A DNA stretch of 64,000 bases, taken from Streptococcus parasanguinis CC87K. Lineage in GTDB: Bacteria; Bacillota; Bacilli; Lactobacillales; Streptococcaceae. The stretch lies in the NCBI RefSeq assembly GCF_000507765.1, contig NZ_KI669401.1, forward strand, positions 310,001 through 374,000, read 5' to 3'. Shown piece by piece: positions 61,480-64,000 of the stretch. The notes under the pieces were generated by a model that was not told where the DNA came from, ran no database searches, and saw nothing but the letters and a program-made list of their open reading frames with translations. Every line of letters begins with the position of its first letter. Position 1 is the first letter of the stretch. The translations under genes and the position numbers were made by a program.

Positions 61480-61511
61480 TTATACTTTATTAATTTAGAA
61501 AGCAGAGTTTC

Positions 61512-62249
61512 ATGAAAGTCAGAAAATATAGTCCCCTCAATTCCTTAAAAAAGATAGCAGATAATCTATGGATTGTGGATGGGGAAGAAGTACTGATGGA
61601 TTTTAAATTCTTCAAAGTGCCTTTTTCAACTAGAATGACAGTTATCCGTCTACAGAACGGTGGTCTTTGGGTGCATTCACCGACTAAGCCTAATGACAAT
61701 TTACTTTTTGAAATCAAGCGATTAGGTGAGGTAAAACACCTTATTGCACCCAATGTCTTACATTATAGTTATATAGATGAATGGCATCAACTATTTCCTG
61801 AAGCAAAAGTTTGGCTAGCTAGTGGTGTTCAAAAGCGTGCCAGAAAATCGGGAATGAGTTTGGATTATGGTCAGGAATTAAGCAAGGCCAATTGGAACGA
61901 AGAAATTCTTTTTACAACATTTGAGGGAAGTTTTTACGTGAAAGAGGTTGTTTTTTTCCATAATGAAAGTTCAACTCTGATTTTAACGGATCTTATTGAA
62001 AACATAGAAACTGAGAATGTATCGATTTTTGAAAAGCTACTGTTTAAAATAGGCGATAATCACTATCCAAATGGTAAAACACCAAGAGATTTAAGAATGA
62101 CTTTTTTATTTAGTAAAAAACAGGCATTGAAGAGTTATCGTATAGTAAAGAAATGGGAACCTAAGAATATTATTATTTCTCATGGACCGTGTATAGTTGG
62201 ACAAGCAAAAGAAATGCTAAACCAAGCGTTCTCTTGGCTAGAGAAATAG
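61512..62249 (+). CDS. DUF4336 (metallo-beta-lactamase-like) protein
   Basis: 245 residues. MKVRKYSPLNSLKKIADNLW, LWVHSPTKPNDNLLFEI, HLIAPNVLHYSYIDEWHQLF and IIISHGPCI fit DUF4336, a relative of the metallo-beta-lactamase fold in which the HxHxDH metal motif is largely lost (VHSPTK replaces it). Function unknown. It may be co-transcribed with the hydrolase upstream. AAAGCAGAG gives a weak ribosome site. Confidence 0.78.
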   Translation: MKVRKYSPLNSLKKIADNLWIVDGEEVLMDFKFFKVPFSTRMTVIRLQNGGLWVHSPTKPNDNLLFEIKRLGEVKHLIAPNVLHYSYIDEWHQLFPEAKVWLASGVQKRARKSGMSLDYGQELSKANWNEEILFTTFEGSFYVKEVVFFHNESSTLILTDLIENIETENVSIFEKLLFKIGDNHYPNGKTPRDLRMTFLFSKKQALKSYRIVKKWEPKNIIISHGPCIVGQAKEMLNQAFSWLEK

Positions 62250-62364
62250 TAATTTACTATAAAGAAATTAATAAAATATATCTAATATAATTGACTACAA
62301 TTACTTGGAGTTGTCAAATTAAGATGTGGAATCTACTTAAATTGTTGATTCTAGGAGGTATCAG

Positions 62365-62409
62365 ATGACACGAGAGAAAGAATATAGATTAGCTATCGGT
62401 ATCTCTTAA
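62365..62409 (+). pseudogene. Orphan start with strong ribosome site
   Basis: CTAGGAGGTATCAG followed by ATG gives MTREKEYRLAIGIS and a stop. The very good Shine-Dalgarno sequence and short peptide suggest the surviving beginning of a deleted gene, though a real 14-residue peptide cannot be excluded. The remainder of 62250-62440 shows nothing. Confidence 0.3.
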
Positions 62410-62442
62410 TTAGATTTAGTGAAAGAAGAATCCATTTTTTAC

Positions 62443-62493
62443 TTGATTCCCCTCTCTATCTTATGGTAGTATGTATATACAAATTGTATGTAC
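62443..62493 (+). promoter_or_regulatory. Promoter and operator of the toxin-antitoxin pair
   Basis: TTGATT (62443-62448), 18 bases, TAGTAT (62467-62472). Two GTATATAC/GTATGTAC boxes (62473-62480 and 62486-62493), each close to a palindrome and 13 bases apart, cover the start of transcription. This suits autorepression by the antitoxin. Confidence 0.55.
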
Positions 62494-62508
62494 AAAGGAG
62501 AGGTAGAA

Positions 62509-62802
62509 ATGGCAAACACGAAAGCAGTGAATTTTCGAGCAGATGCGATGTTTTACCAAAAAACAAAAGAGGTGCTTGCGGATAAAAAAATTTCTGTGTC
62601 AGATGTCCTAAATGCAGTACTTCGAAAAATTGCTAATGGGACTGTGGATCCAGAAGAATTTGTTTCGAGTGATTTGCAGGACAAACAGTATCAGGTAGCC
62701 TTTGAAGATTTGAAGAAGGAGATTTTAGTGGGGCATCAGGAAATCGCTCAAGGAAAAGTTACTTCTGTAGCCGATGTGAGAAAGGAATTTGGTCTTGACT
62801 AA
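62509..62802 (+). CDS. RelB/DinJ family antitoxin
   Basis: 97 residues from the ATG at 62509 behind AAAGGAGAGG. The ribbon-helix-helix N-terminus (KAVNFRADAMFYQKTKEVLA, ISVSDVLNAVLRKIANG) is RelB/DinJ-like and would bind the operator boxes; the acidic C-terminus should wrap the toxin. It overlaps the toxin gene by eight bases. Confidence 0.85.
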   Translation: MANTKAVNFRADAMFYQKTKEVLADKKISVSDVLNAVLRKIANGTVDPEEFVSSDLQDKQYQVAFEDLKKEILVGHQEIAQGKVTSVADVRKEFGLD

Positions 62803-63133
62803 GTTGAAACGTTATCAGGTCTTTCTTTCAGATCGTGCTAAGCAGGACTTGCGTGACATTCACGACTATATTCTTGTGAATTTTTATAGCCAGCAAGCTG
62901 CAGATGGCAAAGTCGATTTGCTATTGAGCGCTCTTGAGACCCTAGAACTCTTTCCAGAAGCCTGTCCTCTGGTATCAAGCCGGGGCTATGGTGAGATGAC
63001 GAATGATGGAAAACCCTATCGTTATATGCCAATAGAGAACTATCTCGCATTTTATTATATGGAGAAGCATAGGGTGTATGTTGCCCGTATATTCAGTGCA
63101 AAGCAGGATTGGGTCAAGATTTTTTATAAGTAG
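62795..63133 (+). CDS. RelE/ParE family toxin
   Basis: 112 residues. YQVFLSDRAKQDLRDIHDYI is the typical RelE/ParE beginning, and YRYMPIENYLAFYYMEKHRV, YVARIFSAKQDW the typical end. Such toxins cut mRNA at the ribosome or poison gyrase; which one cannot be said. Start is probably TTG at 62795 (AAAGGAA eight bases upstream), within the last codons of the antitoxin; TTG 62789 is too close to the site. Confidence 0.85.
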   Translation: MTKLKRYQVFLSDRAKQDLRDIHDYILVNFYSQQAADGKVDLLLSALETLELFPEACPLVSSRGYGEMTNDGKPYRYMPIENYLAFYYMEKHRVYVARIFSAKQDWVKIFYK

Positions 63134-63147
63134 GATGAGGGACCCCC

Positions 63148-63585
63148 ATGTTAAAATCCAATAAGCTGATTATTTTTTTAATTTCTCTACCTTTTCTGAT
63201 GGTCCTTGTTTTCTATTCTCTTAGTGAGCATCCTTGATATAGTGATGATAGTAATTTCATTAGAAATCATGAAGCTGCTATTAAGAGTGAGATCATCGCA
63301 CACTTAGCCCAGGAAAAGCAAGGCATAAAGTCCGTGACCTTATTGCCAAATACTGCTAGAGGAGAGTATGATAATGGTGGTGATGTAAGTGGACATTACC
63401 ATATCTATTTTACAGCCTATGCTGATGATAACCCTGAGAGGACGTTAAGAGTAGAATTATCCTTCCCCGATGCCAGCATTCCCCCTTTTACCTTGTTTCA
63501 CCCTAACCCTTATAAAAGCAAGAGCCAAAAGATGGCCAATTGGTTGATGGGGAATATTGAAGTATCAAAGGAAGCGTCTAAATAG
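63148..63585 (+). pseudogene. Membrane-anchored small protein interrupted by TGA
   Basis: ATG at 63148 after GAGGGACCCCC encodes a hydrophobic helix (LIIFLISLPFLMVLVFY) up to SEHP, then a TGA at 63235-63237. In the same frame it continues without another stop for 115 residues (YSDDSNFIRNHEAAIKSEII, then GHYHIYFTAYADDNPERTLR) to a normal end. A single TGG to TGA change would explain it (Trp-Tyr to stop). The soluble part is a small alpha/beta domain of unknown family, expected outside the membrane. The GTG at 63334 is not a likely start. Confidence 0.7.
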
Positions 63586-63600
63586 AAATAAGAACAAGTC

Positions 63601-64000
63601 ATGATGAATAGAATAGTAGATGATCAGATAGTGCTTATTCCTTATTATAGGAATGATGAGATCTCCCTTCTTTGGTATCAAGATAGTGAGGTTTGCAAAC
63701 AAGTTGATAATACTGAACAGATTTACGATCTAATAAAACTTCATAAAATGTATGATTACCTAACTTCACACGGATCTTGCTATTATATCCAATATGAGGG
63801 TGTGTTAGTTGGAGATGTGACACTTCAAGATAACTCAGAACTTTCTATAGTGATCAGCAAAGAGTATCAAAATTTACAGATCGGAAGACGATGTATTTCT
63901 AAAATGATACAGCTGGCCAAAGAAAAAGAGATGGTTAAGGTAACTGCTCAAATTTATCCTTTTAATACCCAAAGTCAAAGAATGTTTTTGGCTTTGGGAT
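63601..64000 (+). CDS. GNAT acetyltransferase, 3' end cut by window
   Basis: The frame is open from ATG 63601 (or 63604) to the last base, at least 133 codons. YIQYEGVLVGDVTLQDNSEL, VISKEYQNLQIGRRCISKMI and VKVTAQIYPFNTQSQRMFLA fit the acetyl-CoA-binding core of GNAT enzymes. Substrate unknown. No strong ribosome site is seen. The C-terminus lies beyond the window. Confidence 0.8.
   Translation, partial: MMNRIVDDQIVLIPYYRNDEISLLWYQDSEVCKQVDNTEQIYDLIKLHKMYDYLTSHGSCYYIQYEGVLVGDVTLQDNSELSIVISKEYQNLQIGRRCISKMIQLAKEKEMVKVTAQIYPFNTQSQRMFLALG

Overview
The window is a chromosomal segment of a Streptococcus, most likely of the mitis/sanguinis type. This is inferred from gene content and order, since no search was run. 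Markers include a rhamnan (rgp/gac-type) wall-polysaccharide locus, EbsA-ferredoxin-LysM-cmk, infC-rpmI-rplT with a leader attenuator, metK behind an SMK-box (SAM-III) riboswitch, queT behind a preQ1-II riboswitch, ligA-dgkB-pulA, and the aromatic block aroD-aroE-aroB-aroC-tyrA-ylbF-aroA-aroK-pheA-psr in the usual streptococcal order.

Region 1 (1-17.3 kb) is a cell-wall rhamnose-polysaccharide locus. The part before a terminator at 4049 holds side-chain type genes: three GT2 enzymes including a GacI-like polyprenyl-phosphate sugar synthase paired with a GacJ-like DUF2304 protein, and a polytopic membrane protein. A new promoter then drives a 986-residue fusion (GT2, coiled coil, RgpF domain, GT4-like domain), a DUF2142 membrane protein and a GT4 enzyme. 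A third promoter precedes the core rgpA-rgpB-rgpC-rgpD, a short RgpF-domain protein and a GacH/LtaS-like phosphoglycerol transferase. Base composition shifts along the locus suggest serotype-like mosaicism.

Region 2 (17.3-53.1 kb) is mostly conserved housekeeping: EbsA, ferredoxin, LysM protein, cmk, translation genes, dCMP deaminase, a family of three related four-helix membrane proteins (one apparently frameshifted at a poly-A run), metK, murA, SpxR-like regulator, map, YihY, a MarR regulator with a B3/4 protein, GtrA, queT, ligA, dgkB, pulA, ltaS, the aromatic amino-acid genes, an LCP protein and rlmCD.

Region 3 (53.1-64.0 kb) looks accessory. It starts with a duplicated copy of the last codons of rlmCD, an arrangement expected from integration of a mobile element. 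It then carries two RpiR regulators, a 6-phospho-beta-glucosidase with a cellobiose-type PTS (IIB, IIC, IIA), a truncated sucrose phosphorylase, an unidentified coding remnant, a zinc-ribbon protein of unknown function, an alpha/beta hydrolase, a DUF4336 protein, a RelB/RelE-like toxin-antitoxin pair, a small membrane-anchored protein interrupted by a TGA codon, and the start of a GNAT acetyltransferase cut by the window end.

No rRNA, tRNA, CRISPR array or complete insertion sequence was seen. The most interesting leads are the triple-fusion glycosyltransferase in a rearranged rhamnan locus, the rlmCD 3'-end duplication, the poly-A frameshift in the membrane-protein family, the non-canonical ATA start of infC and three apparently leaderless genes.
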